DNA of 64,000 bases from Chionoecetes opilio (lineage: Eukaryota; Arthropoda; Malacostraca; Decapoda; Majidae): assembly GCA_016584305.1 (NCBI GenBank), contig JACEEZ010003550.1, forward strand, positions 669,574 to 733,573. The letters run 5' to 3'. A program made the translations under genes and the position numbers. Shown here one piece after another: positions 1-13,382 of the stretch; the stretch's first letter is position 1; each line of letters opens with the position of its first letter. The notes under the pieces are model-generated. The model was not told where the DNA came from and did not search any database. It worked only from the letters and a program-made list of their open reading frames with translations.

Positions 1-213
1 GGGTGGGTAGGGATGGGGAAGGGAAGGGGACTCAGGCGGGGACCGAACTTTGTATATTTACACGGGCCATCATGCACACAAACACTTTCACTCTGTTTGT
101 GAATTTACCTTTAGCGGACGTCTATTACTCATGCGGCGTAAAGTGTTGGGCCTGGCTTATTGCGTCATTCTTGTTCACGTGCATACAATAAAGTGACATT
201 CCTGTGTGTGTGT
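1..213. other. Unannotated edge sequence
   Basis: Mixed-composition sequence with a G-rich first 45 bases. The 62-codon open frame in it has no recognisable domain, so I see no supportable gene. Confidence 0.4.
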
Positions 214-495
214 ATTCATCTAGTTGTATTTTACAGGGCCTGAGCAACGCTCGTATGGCCCCGTCTCCATATCAACATTTTTATCATTCATCCTTAGTGC
301 TTAGGTTTGGCCGAAGCCAGCACCCCGGAGAGCAGGTCACAAACCCTGGCTAACACCCGGTACCCATTCACTGCTGGGTGGACAGGGGCTCGGGTTTTAA
401 GGAAACAGCCCATCTGTTTCCGCTCCGCCCGGGGATCGAACCCGGGACTTCTCGGTTGAGAAACGAGCGTGCTTCCCTTACATTACGGAGTACCC
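214..495 (-). mobile_element. tRNA-derived SINE, copy 1
   Basis: On the minus strand the element opens with a tRNA-like head near 495 (imperfect A box, then a B box reading GGTTCGATCCC) and runs into an unrelated body ending in the 14-base tail motif ATACAACTAGATGA. It aligns along its whole length with the copies at 25037, 47120 and 48156. The anticodon loop is mutated here (CTC rather than CAC), so this is not a functional tRNA. A long GT array abuts the head and a short GT run abuts the tail. The tRNA origin is inferred from the internal promoter boxes and cloverleaf remnants. Confidence 0.85.
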
Positions 496-598
<103 letters not shown>

Positions 599-689
599 CC
601 CCTCGCCAGCAGGTCGGCTTGAAGTTCTATTCGACTTTTGGGAAGTTGATTTAAGAGTAAACAAACCGGCACAAGTCTTAGGGCCACTG

Positions 690-695
690 CAGGAA

Positions 696-757
<62 letters not shown>

Positions 758-829
758 AGAGGAGAGAGGAGAGAGAGGAGAGAGAGAGAGAGAGAGAACC
801 AAAAAAATAGGAGAGAGGGAGATGGGAAG

Positions 830-876
<47 letters not shown>

Positions 877-898
877 CAGAGAGAGGAGGAGAGAGATG

Positions 899-943
<45 letters not shown>

Positions 944-972
944 AGAGAGAGAGAGAGAAGAAAAAATAAGAG
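690..972. repeat. Interrupted (GA)n array
   Basis: Three GA blocks separated by short purine interruptions such as AACCAAAAAAATAGG. That interruption recurs at about 1007-1022, pointing to local duplication. Confidence 0.95.
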
Positions 973-1339
973 AAGGACCACCATAACAGGAAGGAAGGAA
1001 GGAAGAGAACCAAAAAAATAGGGAAGGGAGGAGGAGGGTAAGGATGTGAGGAAGGAAGAGACCGAGACGTGAGCAAGCAATAATGCCGCTCATACAGCTG
1101 GGGAAATAAACAGCAGCCCAAAAAGGGAAAAGTACAGCTGCATGTGAGCCAAACCAGACTTTCCTCTAACATCAAAACGTCCCTCGGTAAACAACTGATT
1201 CCATTTTGTGAATTCATATTATGTGTAAAAAACAACGACAGGAAATTTCAGACCATGACCAAAATAAATACCTTGATTTTATGTTACATTGTTGTTCCAC
1301 ATTTGGTTAGAGTGAAGGCAGGTCAGGGAAAGGTTAGGG

Positions 1340-2245
<906 letters not shown>

Positions 2246-2339
2246 GAAAAAGTTGGAGGAATTTTTAGACAAGCTGCGGAAGGAAGAGCTAAAAAGAGCA
2301 AATGCGAACATCTGAGTAGGAAGAAGAGACGAGAGAGAT

Positions 2340-2905
2340 ATGAGGAGGAGGATGTGGAGGAGGAGAAAGGGTGAGGAGGAGGAGGGTTGAGGAAGAAGTG
2401 GAGAAGGAGGAGTAGGGTTGAGGAAGAAGTGGAGAGGTGGAGGAGGAGGAGTAGGGTTGAGGAAGAAGTGGAGGAGGAGGAGTAGGGTTGAGGAAGAAGT
2501 GGAGGAGGAGGAGGAGTAGGGTTGAGGAAGAAGTGGAGGAGGAGGAGTAGGGTTGAGGAAGAAGTGAGGAGGAGGAGGAGTAGGGTTGAGGAAGAAGTGG
2601 AGGAGGAGAAAAGGCACGGAAGAGGTTGAAGGGTGAGGAGGAAAATGAGGAGGTGGAAGTGGTGGAAATAAGGAATAAGAAGGAGTGTAAGGAGGAGGAG
2701 AAACGATGAGGTGGAAAAGGAGGAAATGAAGGAACCAGGAGGAGATGGAGGAGAGGAAGTGGAGGAGGAGGAAGGTCCAAGGGTAGGTTGAGAAGGAGAA
2801 AGGACGAGAACAATAAGGAGGAGGAGGAGGAGGAGAAGGAGGACGAGGACATGAAGGAGTTGGAGGAGGAGGAGGAGGAGGAGGAGGAGGAGGAGGAGAG
2901 AAGGG
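2340..2905. repeat. GGA-rich minisatellite
   Basis: About seven units of roughly 31-40 bases share the core TAGGGTTGAGGAAGAAGTGG at 2380-2612, joined by variable GGA runs. They are followed by a looser GGA tract that ends in a pure (GGA) run near 2865-2896. Long open frames here are low-complexity artefacts. Confidence 0.92.
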
Positions 2906-3315
2906 GTGAGGCAGGGTGAGGCAGGTTGAGGGAGAGACTAATGGGCAGGGAGGGCGGGATGACAGCCGTGGTTAGACACAATGAGGGTCGCTGTGGAAGG
3001 CGCCGCCAACTCATTCCGGAACGTCGCGGGGAGCTATCTACTTGTACCCTCCCTTTATCCTTACCTCCACTTGCTCCCTCCCTCTCTCCTTACCTCCCCT
3101 GCCTCCCCCCTTCTTTTCCCCCCTCCCTGACTCATTCCTCCTCCAGGCCTCCTCACCCCCCCAGGAAGTGCTTGACCTCCTGTTCCCTTGTGACCCTCCA
3201 AGCTCCCTTTTGTGGTTACGTATTTTTGCTATGCCTTGTCCCTCTTTCTAAAGGTCCTTATCGTAATTAACCTGCCTTTTATGATGCCTTTGGACGCTAA
3301 ATAGGACGTCCCTTG
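2906..3315. other. Unique sequence, no gene seen
   Basis: Mixed sequence whose middle (about 3043-3175) is C/T-rich. No motif, splice-bounded exon or RNA gene could be supported. Confidence 0.4.
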
Positions 3316-3545
3316 GGTTGCTTTCTATATATTTAACCTTCTTCTTTTCTTCTCTTCTCTTCTTCTTCTTCTTTTTTCTCTTCTTATTCTATTATTTCTT
3401 TCTCTTGGTTGTTTCTCTTCTCTTCTCATCTTCGTCTTTGGTTGCTTTCTATGTATTAAACCTTCTTCTCTTCTTCTTCTCCTTCTTCTCTTCTTATTCT
3501 ATTATTTCATTCTCTTGATGGTTTCTCTTCTCTTCTCTTTCTCTT
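3316..3545. repeat. Two-copy tandem duplication, about 122 bp
   Basis: The segment starting GGTTGCTTTCTAT occurs at about 3317 and 3439. Each copy contains a CTT/CTC-rich tract and ends in TTCTCTTGRTKGTTTCTCTTC. Confidence 0.85.
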
Positions 3546-3844
3546 CGTCTCCTTAGCACTGCACATCCCCCCTGGTAAGCATAATTTCATGTATTTTATT
3601 AATCAGGCTATCTTACTGCAAGTGTTTTATGTTATTGCAGTGGCGCCGCTTAAGGGTGTGTTTTATACGAGGCTCTGGGGGCGTGGCGACGTTATTTACG
3701 ATGGGTCATTTGCGGAATTAACATGAAATACAGGTTGAGTGGGACGGGCGAGGGATGATAGAAGGAAGCAAGCAAGCGAGGAAGGAGAAATTTTTTTATT
3801 ACTAATTATTGTAGAAGAAGAAGGTCCGAGTATAGTGAAGTATA
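3546..3844. other. Unique sequence, no gene seen
   Basis: AT-rich, non-repetitive sequence with no supportable coding frame. Confidence 0.4.
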
Positions 3845-4445
3845 GTCAGTGTGTTTCCTGAAAGGTGGAGGAAGGGAACGGCTGGAGGGATGATGTGGGA
3901 AGGGTTGATGGGATGGTAGTAAGAGAGAAGGAACAATTGGAAGGGTATGGATTGGAATGGAAAGGCAGGATAGTGAAAGAAAGAAGAGGAGAGCTTGATA
4001 AAGTAGGAGAAGGAAAGAGGAATAGGGTTGAAGAGGAGAGGGAGACATGGGAGGGTGGAGAGGAAGACAAGGTATTGAAGGAGAGGAGGAAAAATGGAGC
4101 AAGGTAGGTGAGAAGAAGGGAGTAAGGAATGGAGGGAACAAGGGAGGAGAGGAGAAGGGAAAGTGGAAGGCAAGGAGAGAGAAAATAAAGGGGACAAGAT
4201 AGGGAAGGATAGAAGAGAAAGGTAAGGCAGGAGGGAAGAAAAAAGGGAAAGTCAGAAGAGGAAAGGGGGGGGCAAGGTATGGGAGAAGGGAGGGGGAGGG
4301 TGATAAAATAGGGGGAAGTCAGGAGAGGAAAGGGGGAACCAAATATGGAAGAAGGGAAGAAGGGAGGGGGAGGGGGATAAAATAGGGGGAAGTCAGGAAA
4401 GGAAAGGGGGAACAAGGTATGGAAGAAGGGAGGGGGAGGGGGTGT
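3845..4445. repeat. Purine-rich tract with about 70-bp repeats
   Basis: Almost pure purine on the + strand. From about 4250 to 4441 three copies of a 64-74 base unit can be read, each with a GAAGTCAGRARAGGAAAGGG core and a GGAGGGGGAGGG end. The reverse-strand open frames are a consequence of the T/C-rich complement. Confidence 0.85.
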
Positions 4446-4560
4446 CATCTGGTTATCCTTCTTAGTAAGGCAACACGGGTCCCTGAAGCCCTCAAGCTGG
4501 GTACGGGCGACACCACATCACGCACACACCTTCCCTCCAGCCTTCCTCTCTCTTGTTTTC

Positions 4561-4701
4561 CCTCCTCCTCCTCCTCTTCCTCTCCTCCTCCCTCCTCCTC
4601 CTCTGCCTCCTCCTCCTCCTCCTCCTCCTCCTCCTCCTCCTCCTCCTCCTCCTCCTCCTCTTCCTCTCCTCTTCCTTCTCCTCCTCCTCCTCCTCCTCCT
4701 G
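4561..4701. repeat. (CTC)n trinucleotide array
   Basis: CTC/CCT repeat with a few TTC interruptions, capable of encoding only polyserine or polyglutamate artefacts. Confidence 0.95.
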
Positions 4702-4919
4702 AGGAACACCCATGGCACCCTTAGCATATTCTCTCTCTCCCATCAACACTCGCACATATCATATTTAAAAGCAAAGGAGGCTCATAGTTAAGGCTGCCAG
4801 GAAGAGGAGGAGACGCGGTATTACACTCCGTCTGCGTCCAACAAAGGGAAATGGCCCACGCACCAGGCGATGTGCAAATCCACCACTGCTCACAAATTTT
4901 CCTACATCCGTCATTAGAT

Positions 4920-5165
4920 TTTAAATGGAGCGGTGTAAATTTAATATTCTATCCTTCATCTTCCTCGTCTTAAATTTCTCCCTCTTCCTCTCTCCATCTT
5001 CTATATCCTCCTTTTCCTCGTAATCTACCTCTTCATCTTCTATTTCCTCCTCCTTCTTCATCTCCTTTTCCTCGTAATCTCCATCTTCTTCCTCCTCTTC
5101 ATCTTCCATTTCCTCCTCCTTCTTCATCTCCTTTTCCTCCTCATTTTCCATTTTCTCTTCTTTCT
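4920..5165. repeat. CTT/CTC-rich tandem repeat
   Basis: Imperfect repeats of about 60 bases with the core CTCCTTCTTCATCTCCTTTT. The minus strand reads as an acidic E/K-rich open frame with no other support, so it is treated as a repeat. Confidence 0.75.
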
Positions 5166-5963
5166 CCTACTCGTTCTCCCTTTCCAGCAGATTTTCCTTG
5201 ACATTCATCACTTCTACCATCCTGCTTACTTAGCGTCAATAATTTAGTGTAGTTCTTGTAGTTCCCGCAAACAGTCTCATTTAGAGTTTTAAACCAACAA
5301 ATCTACTGTTGTTTGCTTTTTCCTTTGTATCTCTCTTCTTCATCCGCCTCCTCGTCCTCGTCTGCCTAATTTTCATTCAGTGTAAAGATTCGCTTCCTAT
5401 AAACACGAGGCCACGTTACCTTACATCACCATCTCTTTTACTCTCCCAAATTAACCACTGCCTTCTCTTACCTCCCTCCCTCCTTCCTTCCCTCCCTTCT
5501 CTCCCTTACCTAAACATCCTCTCCACCCTGCCATCACCTCGCGCTCCCTTCATCACCCTATTCTCCCTTCCTCTCCCCTTTTATCCCTCCCTCCCTTCCC
5601 CCTCACTACCATGTTGTGCGATCATCTCTCATTTTTATGCCAGGGTATCGAGTAGCCTTCCAATAGGGTCAGGGCAAGAAGGAGACATGGGACGCCGTAA
5701 CTGCACTAATGACGTCCTTTATGAGGTCTTTCCCGCCTTACTGGTTCTATGACGTAATCTCCTGACGAAGGGAAAGGGTAGTGGGATGATGGTAGTACAT
5801 ATACGTATGTGTCCATAGGAAGGCGAAAGACTAGGGGAAAAAATTCAGGTGCTTGCCGCCTATCATGTGGAGGGAATGATAGGATGATGAGGAAGGAAGT
5901 GGTATTTTTCGTGACGTTGAAAAATTGTGATGACGGTGAGGAAGTGAACCAGCCGAAGGATAA

Positions 5964-5965
<2 letters not shown>
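5166..5965. other. Unique and C/T-rich sequence, no gene seen
   Basis: Contains a pyrimidine-rich stretch at about 5455-5615 and otherwise mixed sequence. The 147-codon + frame is low-complexity and unsupported. Confidence 0.4.

Positions 5966-6030
<65 letters not shown>
5966..6030. repeat. (GA)n microsatellite
   Basis: Pure GA array of about 32 units. Confidence 0.97.
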
Positions 6031-6031
<1 letters not shown>

Positions 6032-6376
6032 ACGGGGGACAAAGAAGACAGGCAGTGTTGGGTTTCTCGGGGCTCAGGGGTCGGGTGTTGACCAAACTGC
6101 GATATTTTTGCTTCACGCTGGAATCCCCTGCAGCTTACTGGCCCCCACACCCATAAGTCCCTCCAGGCGCCACGCTGAGCCACTTCATCACCACTTCATC
6201 ACCAACCACCACATTTTACGCACACTTAAGCCTATAGACAACCTTTAAGTAATTTCACGGTTTCATTTTTTTTATACTGTAATTATAGTGGGCGTCCCTA
6301 TTGGAGCCATAAACTCTTAATCTCACCTTTTTATTCCTTCGTCAGCTCATTGTAAAGTGTATAGTGTTTTTTAGTT

Positions 6377-6649
6377 ACTTTTTTTTATCATATACGTCAG
6401 CATTATGATATATATTTTAACCGTTTTGATCAATCTATTGGTGGTTTTTTTTATTAGCATGTTCCACTTTATTGCAATTTATTTCTGTGGTTATACGGTT
6501 ATTAATTTTTTTTTTTTTATTAAGTTTTTATTTACTTTTTTCATCATCAACGTTAACATTATGATACATTTTCACCGTATTTGATTAATCTATTAGTGTT
6601 TTTATTGGCATGATCCAATTTATGTCTACTTATTTCTGTGGTTATACGG
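6377..6649. repeat. Two-copy AT-rich tandem duplication, about 150 bp
   Basis: Two diverged copies each contain an ATTATGATA motif and end in ATTTCTGTGGTTATACGG (about 6377-6502 and 6535-6649). The divergence suggests an old duplication. Confidence 0.8.
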
Positions 6650-6700
6650 CCTCTTGTAGCTTCCTTATTTTCTTATGTTCTTATATTCTTATGTTCTTAT
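6646..6700 (-). mobile_element. Dispersed-element end with TTATGTTC tail
   Basis: The core CTTGTAGCTTCCTTATTT is followed by repeated TTCTTATGTTC units. The same core and tail occur at 29403 and 29893. The flank ACGGCCTCTT is the reverse complement of sequence at about 51154-51163. A repeating short 3' tail is typical of non-LTR retrotransposons or their SINE partners, but the family is not identified. Confidence 0.55.
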
Positions 6701-6702
6701 CT

Positions 6703-7138
6703 CATCTTCCTCTTTAGATAGAACGCTGCATTTCCTCCTTATCTATCCCTTTGTCTGCCTGATGCACTGTCTCGCGATACCGGACACCTTGCTCGCCTTT
6801 CTCCTCTATAGCCTCGATTCCCTCCCCTCCGCCGCCACCACCGCCATAAAGGTTAAATATGAAGCTGTACTCCCCAAACGATAATCTCCACTGGTCTTGT
6901 AGTTCATTGTGATTACATTTACCTCTTCCGTTGTCTCTCACGGGATTATTATGTTCTAACCCTTCCTCGGACCCTTGCTTGCTCGGTCGCCTCTCTCCTC
7001 CCCTTCGTGTGATATGTGGCGTTGTGTTTGCTTATTATATATTGACATGGATGTTTTTATTACCTCTCGCGGGATAATGGGATTGGTTCTGTCTGTATGC
7101 ATTGCCTTGCTTAGCTTCGTCATGGCTTGATTTGTAAG
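6703..7138. other. Unique sequence, no gene seen
   Basis: Mixed sequence with no supportable gene. The terminal 20 bases drift into the following minisatellite. Confidence 0.4.
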
Positions 7139-7464
7139 ACTCGTACTGCCGTGATATGAATTTATAAGACTCGCACTGCCGTGACATGAATTTATAAGAC
7201 TCGTACTGCCGTGACATGAATTTATAAGACTCGTACTGCCGTGATATGAATTTATAAGACTCGTACTGCCGTGATATGAATTTATAAGACTCGTACTGCC
7301 GTGATATGAATTTATAAGACTCGTACTGCCATGACATGAATTTATAAGACTCTTACTGCCGTGACATGAATTTATAAGACTCGTACTGCCGTGATATGAA
7401 TTTATAAGACTCGTACTGCCGTGATATGATTTATAAGATCGTACTGCCGTGATATGAATTTATA
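7139..7464. repeat. 30-bp minisatellite, about 11 units
   Basis: Unit: TCGTACTGCCGTGATATGAA followed by TTTATAAGAC. Variation between units is mostly C/T at two positions (GTGAC/GTGAT and TCGC/TCGT). The last two units carry single-base deletions. Because the period is a multiple of three, the minus strand reads as a ten-residue repeat (FISRQYESYK), but no signal supports translation. Confidence 0.97.
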
Positions 7465-7639
7465 TTGTTTATATATTATGTGTAGGGTATTTGAATGGAT
7501 TGTTCTTGCTGTGCGGTTTATCCTTTAGTCCAGTACAGTGTGTTATCAGTCTGTGAACAAGCAGTGTTATCATCTCTGTATTATAATTGACTGATTACAG
7601 GTGAGATAAAGTAGTTAATAGTTAGGTTAGGTTAGTTTT
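7465..7639. other. Short unique segment with TTAGG triplet
   Basis: Contains GTTAGGTTAGGTTAG at about 7622-7636. Three units of the arthropod telomere motif are too few to call an interstitial telomere. Confidence 0.4.
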
Positions 7640-8190
7640 TTTTCAGCTCATTTGTAGTCATTCTATTTGCACATCTATCCTCTTATTATTATCTCATATA
7701 TGTTATCACCTTGTTTTTCTTTATACCTCGACAGCTTACAAGTTTTCTCTGTCTCTCTTTCCCCATCGGCTTATTACTAGTCACTCTATTAGCCCAATCT
7801 TTTCTTTTCTTTTTCTTTTTCTTATTGTGTTGTCAGCTTGTTGCCGTTGTTTGTTTATTGTCACTTTGCTGTTTATATATATTTCGACATCTTGCAAGTT
7901 CTTTCTGTCTGCCTTTCTTTCCCCATCGGCTTATTTGTAGTCATTCTATCAACTCATCTTTCCTATATTATTTTTCTCATAATAGTTATCACCTTATTTA
8001 TATGTATTTTGACATTTCGTAAGTTCCTAACCTGTCTTTCTTTCCCCTTCGGCTTATTTATTGTCACTCTAATAGCCTAATCTTTTCTTTATTTCAATTT
8101 TGTTATGTATTTTGTCACCTTTTTATGTCTTGTTTTCACCTGTATTTCGACATCACACAAGTTCTTTCTTCCATGCCTCCCTTGCCCCAT
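7640..8190. repeat. Degenerate tandem repeat, 123-160 bp units
   Basis: CCCCATCGGCTTATT or a close variant occurs at 7761, 7921 and 8044, each preceded by a 'TTYGACATNNNRCAAGTT' block and followed by GTCAYTCTA. Partial copies lie at both edges. Unit lengths differ by indels in the T-rich stretches. Confidence 0.8.
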
Positions 8191-8606
<416 letters not shown>

Positions 8607-9195
8607 ATAATAGCCTTCATAAGTCACCTGAGAGCCTTGAGTTTCGGTCGAGTAACCAAAATTCTCCACTACAGAATGAAACACGTATTTAGGAACAGGT
8701 GTTATGTGGTGTTGTGTGAGGTGTTCATGGCCGTGGCGGCAATGCTGTGGCGGTGCTGTGGCGAGGTGGGGAGCTTACCCGTGTACACTGAGAACCTGTT
8801 GGGTCGGCAGATGCTCCGGCTTATCACAGGGATTAGTTGCAGCGGGAGGGTGTGGAGGAGGGTAAAGGAACCACTCGCTTGCATACCTCCTCCCTCCACC
8901 ACCATCACCACTTGCAGCTTGAGGTTTGGCTAGAGCTTGACGCTGCTCTTCACATACACCTGATCGTCTTATGCCAGCAGGTGTCTCCCGTGGGGGGCTC
9001 GGGATCGTGTTGAAGGTCCATTGTGGTTGTTATTGCCGTTTGTGTTGGTAAAAATGTTTGTTAGTGCTTAGAGAAGGGTGTGTAGGGAAGTTGTTTTGAT
9101 GTGTTTTTATTGGTTGTGGTTGTGGTTGTGGTGGTAGGGTTTGAGTGTTTACAGGAGATGAAGGGTTGAGATATTGGGTTGGGTTGGGTTTCTAC
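8607..9195. other. Unique sequence, no gene seen
   Basis: A 98-codon + frame begins at 8637, but no splice context or family motif supports it. The last 130 bases are GTG/GGT-rich. Confidence 0.4.
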
Positions 9196-9198
9196 TCT

Positions 9199-9230
<32 letters not shown>

Positions 9231-9237
9231 CCCCCCT

Positions 9238-9330
<93 letters not shown>

Positions 9331-9345
9331 TCTCTCCCCCTCCTC
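9196..9345. repeat. (CT)n microsatellite
   Basis: CT array with a C-rich interruption near 9230-9243. Confidence 0.97.
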
Positions 9346-9469
9346 TCTTTCTGTCTCTCTTCTCTTCTCCTATTTCTTCTCCTTCGTCTCCTCATTTAAC
9401 ACCCATTATGTATCTGACACAACCACCAACATGAATCCATTTAACCGGAAAACCCAGTAAACCAAGTAC

Positions 9470-9765
<296 letters not shown>

Positions 9766-9770
9766 TATAC

Positions 9771-10048
9771 ACGCCTCTATTCTTTCCCTCGGCGTGCTTT
9801 CCTTGTCAGCATTTCAACCCCTGGCTGGCGGCGTCTCGTCCTCTCCACAAGAAGTATAAGAAGGGCCGTAAACCTGCCAACACTTCTTGTCGTTTATTAC
9901 ATCCTGAAGGAGGCCATAAAGGGCACGTTTGGTTTTCTCAGCCACAATGTCTCGACGCTGTTAGGAAGCTGCTCCGAGAGGGTGAGGAGGAGAAGGAGGA
10001 TTACAAAGATGTGTGAGGAGTATAACAGTTTTCTTTCCACTCCTTGTT

Positions 10049-10050
<2 letters not shown>
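9771..10050. other. Unique sequence, no gene seen
   Basis: Mixed sequence between CA and GA arrays without a supportable feature. Confidence 0.4.
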
Positions 10051-10128
<78 letters not shown>

Positions 10129-10132
10129 AGAG

Positions 10133-10194
<62 letters not shown>
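10051..10194. repeat. (GA)n microsatellite
   Basis: GA array with a central GGAGAGAGAAGAGG interruption. Confidence 0.97.
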
Positions 10195-10195
<1 letters not shown>

Positions 10196-11434
10196 ACCTC
10201 ATCCTTCAACACAAACACCCATGTCAACACTGCCCCAAGTCGGCCTCCAAGTTTCTCAATACCGCCCATAGAGGAACCTCCATCTCTACATTGACACAAG
10301 AATGTTTTCAATGTTAGGTTGTCTTTTCTTATTCACTTACGGATTCGGACCTCTACCTTTCCTTCTTCCTTTTCCCATTCTCTTCCATTTTCATCCTCTC
10401 ATTTATATTTTTCCATCTTATTTCCAGTTCTTTCTTCCAGGTGTTTCTAAAAGCTGTCTTGACGGTCTTTTTCTTTCACTATATACTCTTTTTTCCCTTC
10501 TTTCTGATTTTCTATTCTTTCTTTGACGCATTCTCTCCTTCTCCACTTCATTATCAACATCTTTTCTCTTTCTCCATGTACTCTTTTTCTCTTCTTTCTG
10601 GTTTTCCATTCTTTCTTTGCCTCCTACTCCTACTCTTCCTTATACTCCATATCCTCCCCTTACTCACAATCTTCCTTTTCAAACTACACTCATTCCTTTC
10701 GTTCCTCCTGAAACCTCTCTTCTCCTATGTTAAATCAGATACTGAATTTTAGCATTATATTTTTTCCCCTTCTCTTCCCCCCTTCCCCCTCGCTATAATT
10801 AAACATAATGTAGTTGTATTCTAATAAATTGCGCGGTGGAGGCAGTGCAATCACGTTAAATGCTGCTAATCACATGACAGCCTATCAGAGCCCAACCATT
10901 TACATTTGTTTTTAATTACGATTATTTGCCCCCATCTGTGGAAATGATGCTGATAATGATGAATATTTTTTGGTAATTGATGCAAATAATGGTATGTTTA
11001 TAGTGTTATGGGAAGGGTGATAATGGCTATGCTTATTATGGATCTTAATGTCTTAATTCGTAGGTTCTAAATTTGCTCACAACTGCTATTAGAGGATAGA
11101 GAGGGAGGGTAATGAGAGGGCAGGATGGGACAGTTGAGGGGAAAAGGGGAAAGGGGGAAAGGCGGGTAAATTAGGATATTACGTGTTGATTGGTTTTCTC
11201 CCTCGAGCTAATTTATTGCCGCGAGTGGTTAATGTCACAGGGAGGCGACAGCAAGGGAATTCCTGCCGTATTCAGGCGCCCAGCAGGGAAGGATAGGCGC
11301 CGAGCATTCATTGATGGGGTTTTTAACAAGATTTGATGCATTTAGAATGTTATTATGATGACGATCTGCCTCCTAAATGAAACGGTAATAACAAAAATAT
11401 ATCACAGGATTATTTCGAGTGTTTTTTTGTATGT
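10195..11434. other. Unique sequence, no gene seen
   Basis: 10330-10800 is strongly T/C-rich with weak internal repetition (CTTTTTCTCTTCTTTCTGRTTTTCY occurs twice near 10490 and 10590). The rest is AT-rich. The open frames are hydrophobic low-complexity reads of the T-rich strand. Confidence 0.45.
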
Positions 11435-11640
11435 CGTCGATTTACCAGTATTACCAATCGTTAAGGGAAATGTTGTACGGTCTTATAGTCAACCTAGAAA
11501 TATACTCGCTTTCTATGTTAACTTTCTTGCTAAAATGATAATCGACTTATTAGCATTGCCAAGCGTTAGGGAAAACTATTCACGGTCTTATAGTCAGCCC
11601 TGAAATATACTCGTTTTCTGTGATATCTTTCTTGCTATGA
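11435..11640. repeat. Two-copy tandem duplication, 105 bp
   Basis: CGGTCTTATAGTCARCC occurs at 11478 and 11583, with matching flanks through GAAATATACTCG and TTTCTTGCTA. The two copies differ at roughly one site in five, indicating age. Confidence 0.85.
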
Positions 11641-12185
11641 TAAGACTGAAGCAGTGGACTGTGTGGGTGACTCTTGTATTAATTTCTCTATCCAGTTTGA
11701 TGCTTCGCCTATTTCCTTGTGTTGTTGACTCATTATTTTTATTCTTATAAGTGACGCTGGATGACTCAATTGACGCAAAACCATTAACGCTATAAGAATA
11801 AAGCCAATACAATATCCTCCTCGCTTTAGACCGTTAACAAGAGTAAAATCACTGTTTTTTCGGCGCCAATAAGCTGATCTTACTAGAGAAAAGCGTCGCC
11901 AAGGGTAAAGGAAAGGGGGATATACCTGGCCATAGGGAAGGAGAGGGGCAATGTAAACAAACCTAAGTATCCAATTAAGGTGTAAGGAGAGGGTGGAAGG
12001 GGGGCAAGGGGGGCAAGCCGGCGCGGACAAGATGATAATTAACCCTCACCGCCGCCCACAATTACCTTCCTAATGAGTGTCATAATTATAGGAGGGTGAG
12101 ATTAGACAGCGGTTAAGGGGTTTAAGGGATGCTCCAGGTGAGTCTTAAATGGGTGAGTGATGGAAGGGGTGTAGGTATGTGAGAA
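11641..12185. other. Unique sequence, no gene seen
   Basis: Non-repetitive. The 131-codon minus frame (11635-12030) lacks any recognisable domain. Confidence 0.4.
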
Positions 12186-12220
12186 AGAGAGAGAGAGAGA
12201 GGAGAGAGAGAAGAGAGGAG

Positions 12221-12272
<52 letters not shown>
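12186..12272. repeat. (GA)n array
   Basis: Interrupted GA array. Confidence 0.95.
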
Positions 12273-12274
<2 letters not shown>

Positions 12275-12617
12275 AGGTCGTTAAGTGTGATACGTTACTA
12301 AGCGGCGTCTTATTTTCGTCTTTATTATCAATTTTTCTTTGAGTTTTACTAGACAAGTTTTCATTATCCTCTACTTAGTGTAATTTGTTTGCATTTTTAT
12401 TTTTGTGGCTTTAAGTTAATGAATTTCAAAGGCTGGGTTCGCAAGTTTCATTACTTTTACGGAATCTGGTGGTTTCTCTCGCTTTTTCTTGCATTCTTCT
12501 TGATATTTAGGAAACTCCCGTCACTTGTGCAAGTCAACATACTGTGGCTGTCATTTACTTCACTCGTTTATCATGGTCCCTTGATTAATTTTGTAGATAG
12601 TGGATAAATATTTGAGG
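12273..12617. other. Unique sequence, no gene seen
   Basis: AT-rich sequence. The 72-codon + frame at 12389 has no homology that I recognise. Confidence 0.4.
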
Positions 12618-12905
<288 letters not shown>

Positions 12906-13380
12906 ACCTCTCCTTTCTTCTCTCGTCCCTCTCTCCCCTCCTGTTGCCGCGATGCTCTCCAACAGGCTGTCCACTCAACCTCTCGCCTCACACACGCTTT
13001 GCAGCCGCCTAATGCCTCAACGTCGCCTGACTTCTGCTGAACCTCAGCACAGTCTCTAAACAATCATTCACTTGTATTGGTTCGCTACCCTTTCCTTCTC
13101 TTGCTTGCTAAGAACATTCTCCTAGGTATGCCTACTATACCCCGATTTACAACATATCTCTATCAGCAAACAATTAATACCCAAAACAACAAAGTGCATA
13201 CAATCATGTGCCGGCTTCATTTTTGGTCGTCCGTTCCTATCCAGGATCCACTAAAATGAATCCTGCGTGGTCTACCTACGTTCTTATAGTTTGTCAGTCA
13301 GTCAGGCGGCCATAAACCATTCACTCATTTAATATTATTTTGTCTGTTCACAGTCGGCGGCAATTGAATTAGACATTGTT
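12906..13380. other. Unique sequence, no gene seen
   Basis: No feature supportable. Confidence 0.4.
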
Positions 13381-13382
13381 AC

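Noticed and set aside
4492..4755. Poly-Glu/Arg or poly-Gly frames on the minus strand
   Set aside because: Direct translation of the CTC trinucleotide array.
7035..7464. Regular 30-bp spacing suggestive of a CRISPR array
   Set aside because: The units are contiguous with no unique spacers, and all other features are eukaryotic. It is a minisatellite.
7622..7636. (TTAGG)3, the arthropod telomere motif
   Set aside because: Only three units in AT-rich DNA. Too short to claim an interstitial telomere.
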